Below are positions 36,021-45,016 of a DNA stretch of 64,000 bases, one piece after another. Below the pieces are notes generated by a model that saw only the letters and a list, made by a program, of their open reading frames with translations, was not told the origin of the DNA and ran no database searches. The stretch's first letter is position 1; the number at the start of each line of letters is the position of its first letter. Source of the DNA: Luteolibacter arcticus (GTDB taxonomy: Bacteria; Verrucomicrobiota; Verrucomicrobiia; Verrucomicrobiales; Akkermansiaceae). Location: positions 1-64,000 of the forward strand of contig NZ_JAPDDT010000012.1 of NCBI RefSeq assembly GCF_025950235.1. The letters are read 5' to 3'. The translations under genes and the position numbers were made by a program.

Positions 36021-36078
36021 ATAGGGGGTGTGGACGTTCCGTCCACACCGTGTCGACAGAATGTCGACACTCCTTATC
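36021..36078. repeat. Tandem-hairpin REP-like element
   Basis: Two perfect hairpins lie back to back: GGTGTGGACG-TTC-CGTCCACACC (36027-36049) and GTGTCGACA-GAA-TGTCGACAC (36050-36070). Outer arms ATAGGGGGTGT and ACACTCCTTAT pair imperfectly, so the whole could fold as a cruciform. The end word (A)TAAGGAG also occurs in family-1 repeat ends. It fills the 76-bp gap between convergent genes and has no T-run. Confidence 0.7.
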
Positions 36079-36082
36079 GCTG

Positions 36083-37072
36083 TTAGGAAAACAAGCCCAC
36101 CGCGCGGTCGAGGCACCAGACCATGGCGATGATGCCGAGAGCATAGCCCGGTGCCCAGGCAAAGCGTAATGGCAGTGCTAGCTTCATCGCACGCAGGGCT
36201 TTCACGATGGCGAACCACAGCCCGATCATCGCCAACTGCCCGAGCTCCACACCGAGATTGAAGAACAGCAGTGCCACCGGAAGGTCTTGCCGGGGCAAAC
36301 CGAGATCTTCCATCACGCCGGCGAAGCCGAGGCCATGGATCAGGCCGAAGAGGAATGACACCAGCCACGGCTTGCGGGCCGTGATGCCAGCTTGCCCGCG
36401 GGATACGTGGATGATTTCCACGGCCAGCACGGCAATGCTGAAGGCGATCAGCACTTCGACCACGCCGCTTTCAAACTTCACCCAGCCCAGGGTCGAAAGC
36501 CCGAGCGTAAGGCTGTGCGCCAGGGTGAAAGTGGTGATGGTCGCGACCACTTGCCGCCATCCCTTCACCAGCAGCAACAGCCCGGCGACAAACAGCAGGT
36601 GATCCCAGCCGGTGAGCATGTGCTCCACGCCGAGCAGCGTGTAGCGCTTCGCCGCCTCGCCGGTGCCGCCGACGCCAGCGCGGAGTTCGCCGATCGTTAG
36701 CACGATGCCTTCGTCGCCGCGGGGAATGAAGCGTCGGGCGGTTTCGCCGCTGCGCCAGAAAGCGTGGACGAGCACGCCGCTGCACCGCCATGGCAGCACG
36801 ATGCGGTCCTCGCCCGAGAGCGGCTTGCCATCGGTGGCGAAGATCAGTCGCACCGGACCGGCGGGCAATTGCGGCTCCTGCTCCCACGTCGCGTGGGCGG
36901 GCAAGACCGGCGGTGCCTCTCCTTGCGGGCTGCCGGGCGGTGCCACGTAGTCGAGCTGATAGCGCTCGTCGCCCAGCTCTTGGAAACGGAACACCAGCAC
37001 GCTGGTATCGTGACCGTGTGTCGGCAGCAGCAGCGCCAACAGCAGGCCTAGCAGAATGAGCAAGGTCTTCAT
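36083..37072 (-). CDS. HupE/UreJ-family membrane protein
   Basis: 329 aa from the ATG at 37072. A signal-like N-terminus (KTLLILLGLLLALLLPTHGH) precedes an extracytoplasmic domain of about 140 residues, then about six membrane helices. The conserved HupE/UreJ stretch is GVEHMLTGWDHLLFVAGLLLL followed by TTFTLAHSLTLGLSTLGW and FGLIHGLGFAG, with His residues in the membrane. Relatives are linked to nickel or other metal uptake; the substrate here is not evident. Its ATG overlaps the stop of the isomerase gene by 4 bases (ATGA), so the two are translationally coupled. Confidence 0.88.
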   Translation of the reverse strand: MKTLLILLGLLLALLLPTHGHDTSVLVFRFQELGDERYQLDYVAPPGSPQGEAPPVLPAHATWEQEPQLPAGPVRLIFATDGKPLSGEDRIVLPWRCSGVLVHAFWRSGETARRFIPRGDEGIVLTIGELRAGVGGTGEAAKRYTLLGVEHMLTGWDHLLFVAGLLLLVKGWRQVVATITTFTLAHSLTLGLSTLGWVKFESGVVEVLIAFSIAVLAVEIIHVSRGQAGITARKPWLVSFLFGLIHGLGFAGVMEDLGLPRQDLPVALLFFNLGVELGQLAMIGLWFAIVKALRAMKLALPLRFAWAPGYALGIIAMVWCLDRAVGLFS

Positions 37073-37866
37073 GGCGCGGGGATTCCGGGTGGAAGTTCGA
37101 TGCGGTAGTTCGCGCGCATCTCCGCGACCTTGGCGGACACGGCGGCATTGCGCTGGGCTTCCAGCCACTTGGCAACGAGGGCCGGCCGGACGTCTTCGAT
37201 CGGCATTTCGCGAGGCGCATCGTAGCGGACGACCTTGATGAAATGCACGCCGCGCGATGAGGTCAGTGGGCCGGTCCATTCGCCGGGCTTGGCCGCCACC
37301 ACGGCGGCGGCGAATTCGGTGCCAAAGGTTTTCTCAAGCTGCGGCAGCCAGGTCATCGGCATCGGGTTCGGGAGTCGCAGCGCCTCCGCCTGCGGGGGAG
37401 GTTCTCCCGCGCGGAGCATCTTCAACATGCCCGCGGGAATCTTGTCCTCTTTGGTAAAGGTGGCCTGCTCGAAGCTGACCTGCGCGGGGTAGCTGAAGGG
37501 CTCGGGGTGTTGCCGGCGAAACGCTTCAAGGTCGGCATCGGATGGGTCCGCGATCACCGGCTCAAGCGTCTCGCGCATGATGGCGGCGAGCAGGCCGCGC
37601 ACCCGCGTGTCATCGGTGTGGCCGGCTTTCAGCGCCTCGCGGCAGAGGATCTCGTTTTCCAGCCAGGCATGGGCGAGGTTGGCTCGCTCGGTCTCATTGG
37701 GAGCCCGACCGGACTTGAGTTCAAAGTCGCGGGCGAGCGAGTCGAGCCACTCCGGGGTGACCGTCACTTCCGGCCGCGAATGGGCGGAGTACAGCCGGTG
37801 CGCCCCGACCAGCAGCGCGGCGACTAGCGTGAAGTGCAAGAGTGGCTCGCGGAGCAGCGATTTCAT
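37069..37866 (-). CDS. Parvulin-type peptidyl-prolyl isomerase, membrane-anchored
   Basis: 265 aa from the ATG at 37866 (KSLLREPLLHFTLVAALLVG is a typical start for this group; an upstream ATG at 37887 is possible). One N-terminal anchor is followed by a SurA/PrsA-like helical arm (about 30-130) and a PpiC-like domain: AAAVVAAKPGEWTGPLTSSRGVHFIKVV. It is likely a periplasmic folding factor. In this and related genomes such isomerases often precede HupE/UreJ genes, and here the coupling is direct. Confidence 0.83.
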   Translation of the reverse strand: MKSLLREPLLHFTLVAALLVGAHRLYSAHSRPEVTVTPEWLDSLARDFELKSGRAPNETERANLAHAWLENEILCREALKAGHTDDTRVRGLLAAIMRETLEPVIADPSDADLEAFRRQHPEPFSYPAQVSFEQATFTKEDKIPAGMLKMLRAGEPPPQAEALRLPNPMPMTWLPQLEKTFGTEFAAAVVAAKPGEWTGPLTSSRGVHFIKVVRYDAPREMPIEDVRPALVAKWLEAQRNAAVSAKVAEMRANYRIELPPGIPAP

Positions 37867-37982
37867 CCATGGGCCGCTTGGCGTCATGGCGGAGATTGGC
37901 GGGTGTCGCCGCACGCCGTCCAGCGCCGTAAATCGACGGAATGCCCAGATTCATTGGCGGGAGCGCATGGCCCCCCGGAGAT

Positions 37983-38360
37983 CTATTCCGAAGCTGGCCG
38001 CTCGAGTGCCGGATAAGCCAGCCAGCTCCGGTCGCGGAGTTGGAACACGCGGTTGGCAAAATCCTCCGCGTTCACCTTGGCGATGATCCATTCCAGCCGG
38101 GAAAGAATGGTGGCACGGCATGACTGCTTCATGGCGACGACGACCACGCCGGCGTGGGAGCTGAAGAGATGGGGGACGGTGTGAAAGAAGTCCCGGTCGG
38201 TCGTCAACAGGACCGCATTGAGATCCTGGGCCTTTGCGAAGACTCCGCCATCCTCCATGCCCTCCTCCGCGGTGCCCCGGAAGTCGTGGGCCTCATGTGC
38301 GAGCGCCTCAAGGAACCCGACGGCTGAATTCGGGAAATTCTCGTCGAGCAGGAATCTCAT
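37983..38360 (-). CDS. DUF5615-family PIN-like protein (putative toxin)
   Basis: 125 aa from the ATG at 38360. It begins with RFLLDENFPNSAVGFLEALAHEA, a PIN-domain strand with the first acidic residues (DEN), and continues with NAVLLTTDRDFFHTVPHLFSSHAGVVVV, which carries the second acidic motif (TDRDF). The fold suggests a metal-dependent RNase, and members of DUF5615 are found paired with DUF433 proteins as toxin-antitoxin candidates. Its start overlaps the DUF433 stop by ATGA. Toxicity is inferred from pairing only. Confidence 0.85.
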   Translation of the reverse strand: MRFLLDENFPNSAVGFLEALAHEAHDFRGTAEEGMEDGGVFAKAQDLNAVLLTTDRDFFHTVPHLFSSHAGVVVVAMKQSCRATILSRLEWIIAKVNAEDFANRVFQLRDRSWLAYPALERPASE

Positions 38361-38584
38361 GAGACCGTCTCGTAGGACGACACCTGATAGTCGGACAAGC
38401 GACTGGCGAACTCCAAGGCGGCCGCGATGTCCCGGGCGTCGATCGAAGGATAGTCTTCCAGCAGGGTCTCCATGGAATCGCCCGCGCCCAATGCACCGAG
38501 GACGGTGGATACCAGCACCCGGGTGCCGCGGATCACCGGCTTGCCATGGCAAACCAGGGGATCGATCTGGATGCGCTGATTCAT
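38357..38584 (-). CDS. DUF433-family protein (putative antitoxin)
   Basis: 75 aa, the usual length. The family signature is IDPLVCHGKPVIRGTRVLVSTVLGALGAGDS followed by ETLLEDYPSIDARDIAAALEFA (both within residues 7-62). DUF433 proteins contain a helix-turn-helix-like fold and are thought to neutralise and auto-regulate with the downstream PIN-like partner. It is first in a two-gene unit with the DUF5615 gene, the normal order for this pair. Confidence 0.9.
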   Translation of the reverse strand: MNQRIQIDPLVCHGKPVIRGTRVLVSTVLGALGAGDSMETLLEDYPSIDARDIAAALEFASRLSDYQVSSYETVS

Positions 38585-38633
38585 GGTGCAAGGGTGGCAA
38601 CTTGGGAGGCCGCTTCAAGCTTGGTTTTCCGCA

Positions 38634-39683
38634 TCAGAACAGCTCGCCCTGTCCGGGCAGCACGCGGCGAAAGGCGGCGGTGTTCAGCTCCGGCGGACGC
38701 GTCGCGAGACCGAGGCGGCGGCAGGTCGCGTGGTGCAGCGCACGGAGTTGGCCGGCCGCTTCGCCGCTACCGCGCATACGTTCGCGCGGCGTGGTGTTGT
38801 TGAGCGCTCCGCCTTGGGCGGCGCGGATGCGGTTGAGGATCTTCTCCTTCCGGTCCGGGAAATGGCGGTCGAGCCATTGCTCGAAGATACCCGCGACCGC
38901 TCCGGGCAGCCGCACCATCGAGTAGCGGCCGAAGGTCGCACCGGCCTCCTTGCAAGCTGTTAGAATGGCCGGCAGCTCGTGGTCATTAAGCCCGGGGATC
39001 ATCGGTGCGGCACTCGGGCCGACCGGCACGCCGGCGTCGGCGAGGGCGCGCATTGCATCCAGCCGGGCTCTCGGGGAAGAGGCGCGGGGTTCAAGGATGC
39101 GGGCGAGCTTCGGATCGAGCGTGGTGATCGAGAGGAACACGCAGGCCGCACCGTGGCGCGCGAGTTCGCCGAGGTAATCGACATCACGGGCGACCAAGGC
39201 GTTCTTGGTAATAAGCCCGACCGGCTGGCGGAAGCGTGCCATCACTTCCAGGCAGCGACGGGTGATCTCCAGCTTCCGCTCGACCGGCTGGTAGCAATCG
39301 GTCACCCCGCTCATCGCGATCATGCCGGGGCTGGTCTTGCGGCGGCCGAGTTCCTTTTCCAGCAGCACCGGCGCGTCGGCCTTCACGACGATCTTCGACT
39401 CGAAATCGAGGCCCGCGGAGAAGCCGAGATACTCGTGGTAAGTACGCGCATAGCAGTAGGAGCAGCCGTGCTCGCAGCCGCGATACGGATTCACGCTGAA
39501 GTCGAAGGAGAGGTCCTCGGCGTTATTGCGGTTGAGGATGCTCTGCGAATCGTCACGCAGGAAGGTGGTCTTCAGCGGCCGCGGGTCGTCATCGATCCAC
39601 GCGTCATCATCGGTCTCGAAGCTCAGTGCCTCGAAGCGATTGACGGGATTTTCCTGCGCGCCCCGGCCGCGATGCGGGTCCAT
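38634..39683 (-). CDS. PA0069-family radical SAM protein
   Basis: 349 aa. The radical SAM cluster motif CxxxCxxC is C70-EHG-C74-SY-C77, preceded by the family hallmark SVNPYRGC. Later conserved parts are KTSPGMIAMSGVTDCYQPVE, VGLITKNALVARD and SAAPMIPGLNDHE. The family is related to spore photoproduct lyase-type radical SAM enzymes and is usually annotated PA0069; its reaction is not established. The start is ATG with MDPHRGRGAQENPVNRF, the common N-terminus of the family. It lies 49 bp upstream (in transcription order) of the DUF433 gene, probably unrelated functionally. Confidence 0.92.
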   Translation of the reverse strand: MDPHRGRGAQENPVNRFEALSFETDDDAWIDDDPRPLKTTFLRDDSQSILNRNNAEDLSFDFSVNPYRGCEHGCSYCYARTYHEYLGFSAGLDFESKIVVKADAPVLLEKELGRRKTSPGMIAMSGVTDCYQPVERKLEITRRCLEVMARFRQPVGLITKNALVARDVDYLGELARHGAACVFLSITTLDPKLARILEPRASSPRARLDAMRALADAGVPVGPSAAPMIPGLNDHELPAILTACKEAGATFGRYSMVRLPGAVAGIFEQWLDRHFPDRKEKILNRIRAAQGGALNNTTPRERMRGSGEAAGQLRALHHATCRRLGLATRPPELNTAAFRRVLPGQGELF

Positions 39684-39739
39684 GGCGAAGGCTCGCGGAA
39701 TAGGTCAGGGTGTGCAAATGAAATGTTCAAATGAACAAT

Positions 39740-40486
39740 TCATTTTCGGAAGCGCTGGCGGTATCCCCGTGGTGTCAGCCCGGTCGCTTCGCGAAAGCAA
39801 CGGGTGAAATGGCTCTGGTCGGTGAAGCCACATTGCTGCGCGATCTCCGCCAGCGGCCGGTCGGTGGCCCCAAGCAAGCGCCGCGCTCCCTGCACCCGTA
39901 CCGACCGCAGGTAGGCGCTCGGCGTCATCTTCAGGAGCTGCTGGAAGCGACGGTTGAAGTGGGTGGCGGACAGCCCGCTCAAGGCCGCCATTTCCTCCAT
40001 CGAAATATTGCCCGCATGATGCCGGTCGATGTGTTGGATCACCGGCGACAGTTCGCGGAAGTGCCGCTCGTGTTCGGCGGGTTGTTCGATGAGATACATC
40101 GCCCCGGAGATGCCGACCACGGTGCCGCCGGGATCAAAGAGCGGAACCTTGGTCGATACATACCACTGCGGCAGGCGATTGGCGTGAAAGACCAGCCACA
40201 CCTGGCCGGGAATCGGCTTGCGTCCGGCCATCACGCGCCGGTCTTCGGCGATGTAGGCCTCGGCCATCACCGGCGGATGGAAATCGCGGTCACTGCGACC
40301 CAGCATCTCCCGCTCATCGGTCATTCCGTGAGTTTCGAGCGACAGCCGGTTGACCCGCACGTAACGGCTTTCCTTGTCTTTCGCGTAAAAGCTCACGTGT
40401 GGAAGGGCGTCAAACAGCTCCAGTACGCTCCAAGCCCCCGGATGTCGGTCGAAGTAGGCGGTCTGGAAAGCGAGCGGATCTTCCAT
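39740..40486 (-). CDS. PAS-domain AraC-family transcriptional regulator
   Basis: 248 aa from the ATG at 40486. Residues about 10-135 resemble a PAS sensor (FDALPHVSFYAKDKESRYVRVN...WLVFHANRLPQWYVSTKVPLFDPGGTVVGISG). The C-terminal about 100 residues are an AraC pair of helix-turn-helices (ISMEEMAALSGLSATHFNRRF; LAEIAQQCGFTDQSHFTRCF). The ligand is unknown. It is divergent from the PSCyt/DUF1501 pair with a gap of only 70 bp, which makes those genes its most likely targets. Confidence 0.9.
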   Translation of the reverse strand: MEDPLAFQTAYFDRHPGAWSVLELFDALPHVSFYAKDKESRYVRVNRLSLETHGMTDEREMLGRSDRDFHPPVMAEAYIAEDRRVMAGRKPIPGQVWLVFHANRLPQWYVSTKVPLFDPGGTVVGISGAMYLIEQPAEHERHFRELSPVIQHIDRHHAGNISMEEMAALSGLSATHFNRRFQQLLKMTPSAYLRSVRVQGARRLLGATDRPLAEIAQQCGFTDQSHFTRCFREATGLTPRGYRQRFRK

Positions 40487-40556
40487 GGTCAAAACATTAT
40501 AAAAGCGAGAAAGCCGATGCAAGACGTCATGGGGCTCGCCGTGTATCAATCCCGTC

Positions 40557-43500
40557 ATGCTGTTTTCTCCCCGGCTGGCATTGGCCCTCGCAGTCGTCCT
40601 CTCCGCCGCGGCGGAAGAGGTCGATTTCGCGACGCAGGTCCAGCCGATCCTTTCCGAGTACTGCTACCACTGCCACGGCCCTGATGCCGGCACGCGCGAG
40701 GCGGAACTTCGGCTGGACACGAAGGAGGGAGCCTACCGGGTGAAGGACGGCCTCGCAGCGATCCACCCGGGCGACAGTACCACCAGCGAGGTGATCCGGC
40801 GCGTCCTCAGCGACGACCCGGAGGTCGTGATGCCGCCGCCGAAGTCGAAGCGCGTGATTCCCGCGGCCGACAAGGAACTGCTCAAGCGCTGGGTGGACGA
40901 GGGCGCGAAGTGGGGTGAGCACTGGGCATTCGTCGCTCCAAAGAGGCCCGAGGTGCCGGGTGGTTTGCCTCACCCGATCGAAGCTCTCGTGGGTGAGCGG
41001 TTGAAAAAAGAGAAGCTCTCTCCCGCGCCCGAGGCACCGAAGGAAAAGCTCTTGCGCCGGGTATCGCTCGACCTCACCGGGTTGCCGCCCACCGCCGCGG
41101 AGTTGGATGGCTTCCTCGCCGATCACTCGCCGGACGCTTACGACAAAGCGGTGGACCGCCTGCTCGCCTCGCCGCGCTTCGGCGAGCGCATGGTCTGGGA
41201 CTGGCTCGATGCCGCTCGCTACGCCGACACGAACGGATTCCAAGGCGACCCGACCCGGGCGATGTGGTACTGGCGCGACTGGGCCATACGCGCATTCAAC
41301 GAAAACATGAGCTACGACCGCTTCACCGTCGAGCAACTCGCCGGTGACCTGTTGCCGAATCCGACGCAGGACCAGCTCCTCGCCACCGGCTTTCACCGCA
41401 ATCACATGATCAATGGCGAAGGCGGTCGCATCCCGGAGGAATCGCGCGTCGATTACGTGATGGATCGCACCGAGACGACCGCCACCGTCTGGATGGGGCT
41501 CACCTTCCAGTGCAGCCGTTGCCACGATCACAAGTTCGACCCGATCAGCCAGCGCGACTACTACCAGCTTTCGGCCTTCTTCAATTCGATCGATGAAAGC
41601 GGCGGCAATGATGCCGGCGGCCTGGCGCATCCGGTGATGACCCTCGCAACGCCTGAGGAAACGCAGCGGATCGCGTCGCTCAAGCTCGCCGAGAGCACCG
41701 CCCGGCAAGAGCGCGATGCCCTCGCCAAGGCCGTCGCCGGAGACCAGGCATCGTGGGAAAAATCGCTTGCGGTCACCTCGGCCGCGCCGGTCGAGTGGAC
41801 CGTGCTGCATCCCGAGTCCGCCACCAGCGAGGCTGGTGCCACGCTGATGCCGCAGCCGGACGGATCGATCCTCGTCAGTGGCACCAATGCCGAGACCGAT
41901 GAATATCTCGTCCTTGCTCGCAACGCGTTGAAAAGCGTGACGGCGATGAAACTGGAAGCCTTGCCCGATCCTTCCTTCGGCAATGGCGGCCCCGGCCGCG
42001 CCAACAACGGCAATTTCGTGCTCGGCGAACTCGTCGTGCTCGGCGGCGGCGAGCCGCTCGGACTCGAACCGGTGAGCGCGGACTTCGAGCAAGGGGGCTG
42101 GCCCTTGCGCCATGTCGCCGATGGCAAGGACGACACCGGCTGGGCGGTGATGCCGGCTTTCGGCAAGGCGCACGAAGCGGTGATCGCTTTCGACGCGCCG
42201 GTCCCTGGCAGGCAGCCGGAGACGCTGTCCTTCCGCCTGCGCTTCCGCACCTCTAATAAGCAGCACACGCTAGGGCGCTTCCGGATCTCCATCACGAATG
42301 CACCGCGGACGCTTCTGCGACCGGTGCCGGATGCGGTCAAGGCCGCGCTCGCAGTCGCCGCGGAGCAACGAAACGCCGCCCAACAGAACACCGTGCGGGA
42401 TTTTCATCACGCGACCGAGCCGCGCTTGGTCGCTTCTAACAAGCGCCTCGCCGCCGCCACGTCCGCCCGCGAATCGGCGGAGCAGGCATTGCCGAAGACC
42501 ATGATCATGCGCGAGCGGGCCAAACCGCGCGACACGCACATCCTGATCAAAGGGAACTGGGAAGCCCGCGGCGACAAGGTTGGTTACGGCGTGCCCGCCA
42601 TCTTGCCGCCGTTGCCTGCCGGCGAACCTCCCAATCGCCTGACCCTCGCGAAGTGGCTCGTTTCGCCGGAGCACCCGCTGACCGCCCGTGTCACGGTGAA
42701 TCGCTACTGGCAGATGTTCTTTGGCACCGGCCTGGTGAAAACGGCGGAGGACTTCGGCGTGCAAGGGGAGCGACCGGTGCATCCGCAGTTGCTTGACTGG
42801 CTGGCCGTCGAGTTCCGCGAGAGCGGCTGGGACGTGAAGAAGCTGCTGCGCCTCATCGTCACCAGCGCGACTTACAAGCAGTCGTCGGTGGTGCCGCCCG
42901 GCATGGCCGAGCGCGATCCCGACAACCGCCTGCTCGCCCGCGGCCCGCGCCACCGGCTGCCGAGCTGGATGCTGCGCGACCAAGCGCTCGCGGCCAGCGG
43001 GCTGCTCGTCGAAAAGGTCGGCGGCCCGCCGGTCAAGGGCTACCAGCCCGCGGGCGTGTGGGAGGATGCGACCTTCGGCCAGATCCAGTACGTCCAGGAT
43101 CACGGCGACGCGCTCTACCGCCGCAGCCTCTACACCTTCTGGCGGCGCATCGTCGGGCCCACAATGTTCTTCGATGTGGCGAGCCGGCAAAGCTGCGCCG
43201 TCAGGACCGGCCTCACCAATACCCCGCTTCACGCGCTGGTGACTCTCAATGACGTGACCTACACCGAGGCTGCCCGCGTGCTTGCCCAGCGAATGATGAA
43301 GGAAGGCGGGGGTAGCGACGACTTGCGCCTCACCCACGGCTTCCGCCTCTGCACCTCGCGGGCTCCGGATGAAGCCGACGTCCGCCTGCTGCTCTCCGCG
43401 CTGAAACTACTACGACAGCAGTACCAAGCCGACCCCGAAGCTGCGAGGAAGCTGATTGCTGCCGGTGAATCGAAGCCGGATGCCGCGCTCGATTCCGTCG

Positions 43501-43568
43501 AGCTCGCCGCCTTCACCGGTATGGCCAGCCTTCTCCTCAATCTCGACGAAACCCTCTGCAACGAATGA
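40557..43568 (+). CDS. PSD1 / planctomycete-type cytochrome c (PSCyt1-DUF1549-DUF1553) protein
   Basis: 1003 aa with a signal peptide (LFSPRLALALAVVLSAAAEE). PSCyt1 heme domain: FATQVQPILSEYCYHCHGPDAG with CYHCH at about residues 36-40. DUF1549 (about 135-340) holds RVSLDLTGLPPTAAELD, RYADTNGFQGD and CSRCHDHKFDPI, a second CxxCH. DUF1553 (about 680-940) holds NRLTLAKWLVSPEHPLTARVTVNRYW and VFFDVASRQS-like FFDVASRQSC. It belongs to the large PSD1 family abundant in Planctomycetes and Verrucomicrobia and linked by context to polysaccharide degradation. The stop overlaps the DUF1501 start by ATGA. Confidence 0.95.
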   Translation: MLFSPRLALALAVVLSAAAEEVDFATQVQPILSEYCYHCHGPDAGTREAELRLDTKEGAYRVKDGLAAIHPGDSTTSEVIRRVLSDDPEVVMPPPKSKRVIPAADKELLKRWVDEGAKWGEHWAFVAPKRPEVPGGLPHPIEALVGERLKKEKLSPAPEAPKEKLLRRVSLDLTGLPPTAAELDGFLADHSPDAYDKAVDRLLASPRFGERMVWDWLDAARYADTNGFQGDPTRAMWYWRDWAIRAFNENMSYDRFTVEQLAGDLLPNPTQDQLLATGFHRNHMINGEGGRIPEESRVDYVMDRTETTATVWMGLTFQCSRCHDHKFDPISQRDYYQLSAFFNSIDESGGNDAGGLAHPVMTLATPEETQRIASLKLAESTARQERDALAKAVAGDQASWEKSLAVTSAAPVEWTVLHPESATSEAGATLMPQPDGSILVSGTNAETDEYLVLARNALKSVTAMKLEALPDPSFGNGGPGRANNGNFVLGELVVLGGGEPLGLEPVSADFEQGGWPLRHVADGKDDTGWAVMPAFGKAHEAVIAFDAPVPGRQPETLSFRLRFRTSNKQHTLGRFRISITNAPRTLLRPVPDAVKAALAVAAEQRNAAQQNTVRDFHHATEPRLVASNKRLAAATSARESAEQALPKTMIMRERAKPRDTHILIKGNWEARGDKVGYGVPAILPPLPAGEPPNRLTLAKWLVSPEHPLTARVTVNRYWQMFFGTGLVKTAEDFGVQGERPVHPQLLDWLAVEFRESGWDVKKLLRLIVTSATYKQSSVVPPGMAERDPDNRLLARGPRHRLPSWMLRDQALAASGLLVEKVGGPPVKGYQPAGVWEDATFGQIQYVQDHGDALYRRSLYTFWRRIVGPTMFFDVASRQSCAVRTGLTNTPLHALVTLNDVTYTEAARVLAQRMMKEGGGSDDLRLTHGFRLCTSRAPDEADVRLLLSALKLLRQQYQADPEAARKLIAAGESKPDAALDSVELAAFTGMASLLLNLDETLCNE

Positions 43569-45001
43569 ACCCGCAGCAACAACGCGCCGCCTACCTCACC
43601 CGCCGCGAGTTCTTCTCGAGGTCGTCCGTCGGAATCGGCTCCGCCGCGCTGGCTTCGCTGCTCGATCGCGATCTCCTCTCCGCCGAGCCGGCGATCTCGC
43701 ACTACGCGCCGAGGGCGAAGCGCGTGATCTACCTGCTGCAAAACGGCGCGCCACCGCACATCGATACCTTCGACTACAAGCCCGGCCTCGAGAAGTTGCG
43801 CGGCCAGGAGCTGCCGGCCTCGGTGCTGGCGGGGAAGAAATTCTCCACCATGACGTCCGGCCAGACGAAGAAGCCGATCCTGCCTGCCTTCGCCAAGTTC
43901 AAGCAATATGGAAAGTCCGGTGCTTGGGTCTGCGATCTCCTGCCGAAGACCGCGGAGATCGTGGACGAGCTGTGCTTCATCAAGTCGATGCACACCAAGT
44001 CGGTGAATCACTCGCCCGGCATTTCGTATCTCCTCACCGGTGAGGAGCAGCCGGGCCGCCCGAGCATGGGCGCTTGGGCCACCTACGGCTTGGGCAGCGA
44101 TTCGCAGCAGTTACCCGCCTTCGTGGTGATGACCTCGCGCGACAAGGAGGCGTCGTGCGGCCAGATCTTCTACGACTACTATTGGGGAAGTGGCTTCCTA
44201 CCCTCGAAGTTCCAGGGCGTTCGCTTCCGCGGCGGTGGCGATCCCGTGCTGTACCTGTCAAATCCCGATGGCATGAGCCGCGAGGTCCGGCGCGGCCTGC
44301 TCGACCACCTCGCCCAGCTCAATGAAAAACACTACGCCGAGTTCGCCGATCCCGAGATTGCCACGCGAATCTCGCAGTACGAGATGGCCTACAAGATGCA
44401 GGCCAGCGTGCCGGAGCTGACCGACTTTTCGCAGGAAACCCAGGAGACGCTGGCGATGTACGGACCCGATGTGAAGAAGCCCGGCAGCTACGCTTACAAT
44501 TGCCTGATGGCGCGCCGGTTGATCGAGCGCGGCGTGCGTTTCGTCCAGTGCTTCCACGCCGGCTGGGACCACCACCGCAATCTCACGACTCAGTTCGCGA
44601 TTCAGTGCCAGGACACCGACGCGCCATCGGCCGCCCTAGTGAAGGATCTCAAGCGGCGCGGCTTGTTAGACGACACGCTGGTTATCTGGGGCGGTGAGTT
44701 CGGCCGCACGCCGTTCCTCCAGGGCGACATCAACGATGTGAAAAACTGGGGCCGCGATCATCACCCCTATGCCTTCACCATGTGGATGGCCGGCGGAGGA
44801 GTGAAGCCCGGCATCCAGTACGGCGAGACCGACGAATTCGGCTTCAATGTCGTCCGCGACCCCGTGCACGTGCACGATTTCCAGGCAACCGTGCTGCATC
44901 TGTTAGGCATCGACCACGAGCGGCTGACCTACCGGTTCCAAGGCCGCCAGTTCCGCCTGACGGACGTGCACGGTCACGTGGTGAAGGACATCCTCGCTTG
45001 A
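43565..45001 (+). CDS. DUF1501-family exported protein
   Basis: 478 aa. It starts with a Tat-like leader (TRREFFSRSSVGIGSAALASLL). The alkaline-phosphatase-superfamily-like core shows VIYLLQNGAPPHIDTFDYKP, SMHTKSVNHSPGISYLLTGEEQPGRPS, DDTLVIWGGEFGRTPF and GRDHHPYAFTMWMAGGGVKPG. DUF1501 genes are almost always paired with PSD1 cytochromes, as here. The reaction is not established; Asp/His residues in these motifs suggest a metal-dependent hydrolase, possibly on sulfated glycans. It is translationally coupled to the upstream gene. Confidence 0.94.
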   Translation: MNPQQQRAAYLTRREFFSRSSVGIGSAALASLLDRDLLSAEPAISHYAPRAKRVIYLLQNGAPPHIDTFDYKPGLEKLRGQELPASVLAGKKFSTMTSGQTKKPILPAFAKFKQYGKSGAWVCDLLPKTAEIVDELCFIKSMHTKSVNHSPGISYLLTGEEQPGRPSMGAWATYGLGSDSQQLPAFVVMTSRDKEASCGQIFYDYYWGSGFLPSKFQGVRFRGGGDPVLYLSNPDGMSREVRRGLLDHLAQLNEKHYAEFADPEIATRISQYEMAYKMQASVPELTDFSQETQETLAMYGPDVKKPGSYAYNCLMARRLIERGVRFVQCFHAGWDHHRNLTTQFAIQCQDTDAPSAALVKDLKRRGLLDDTLVIWGGEFGRTPFLQGDINDVKNWGRDHHPYAFTMWMAGGGVKPGIQYGETDEFGFNVVRDPVHVHDFQATVLHLLGIDHERLTYRFQGRQFRLTDVHGHVVKDILA

Positions 45002-45016
45002 AGCCGAAAGCGGGGG

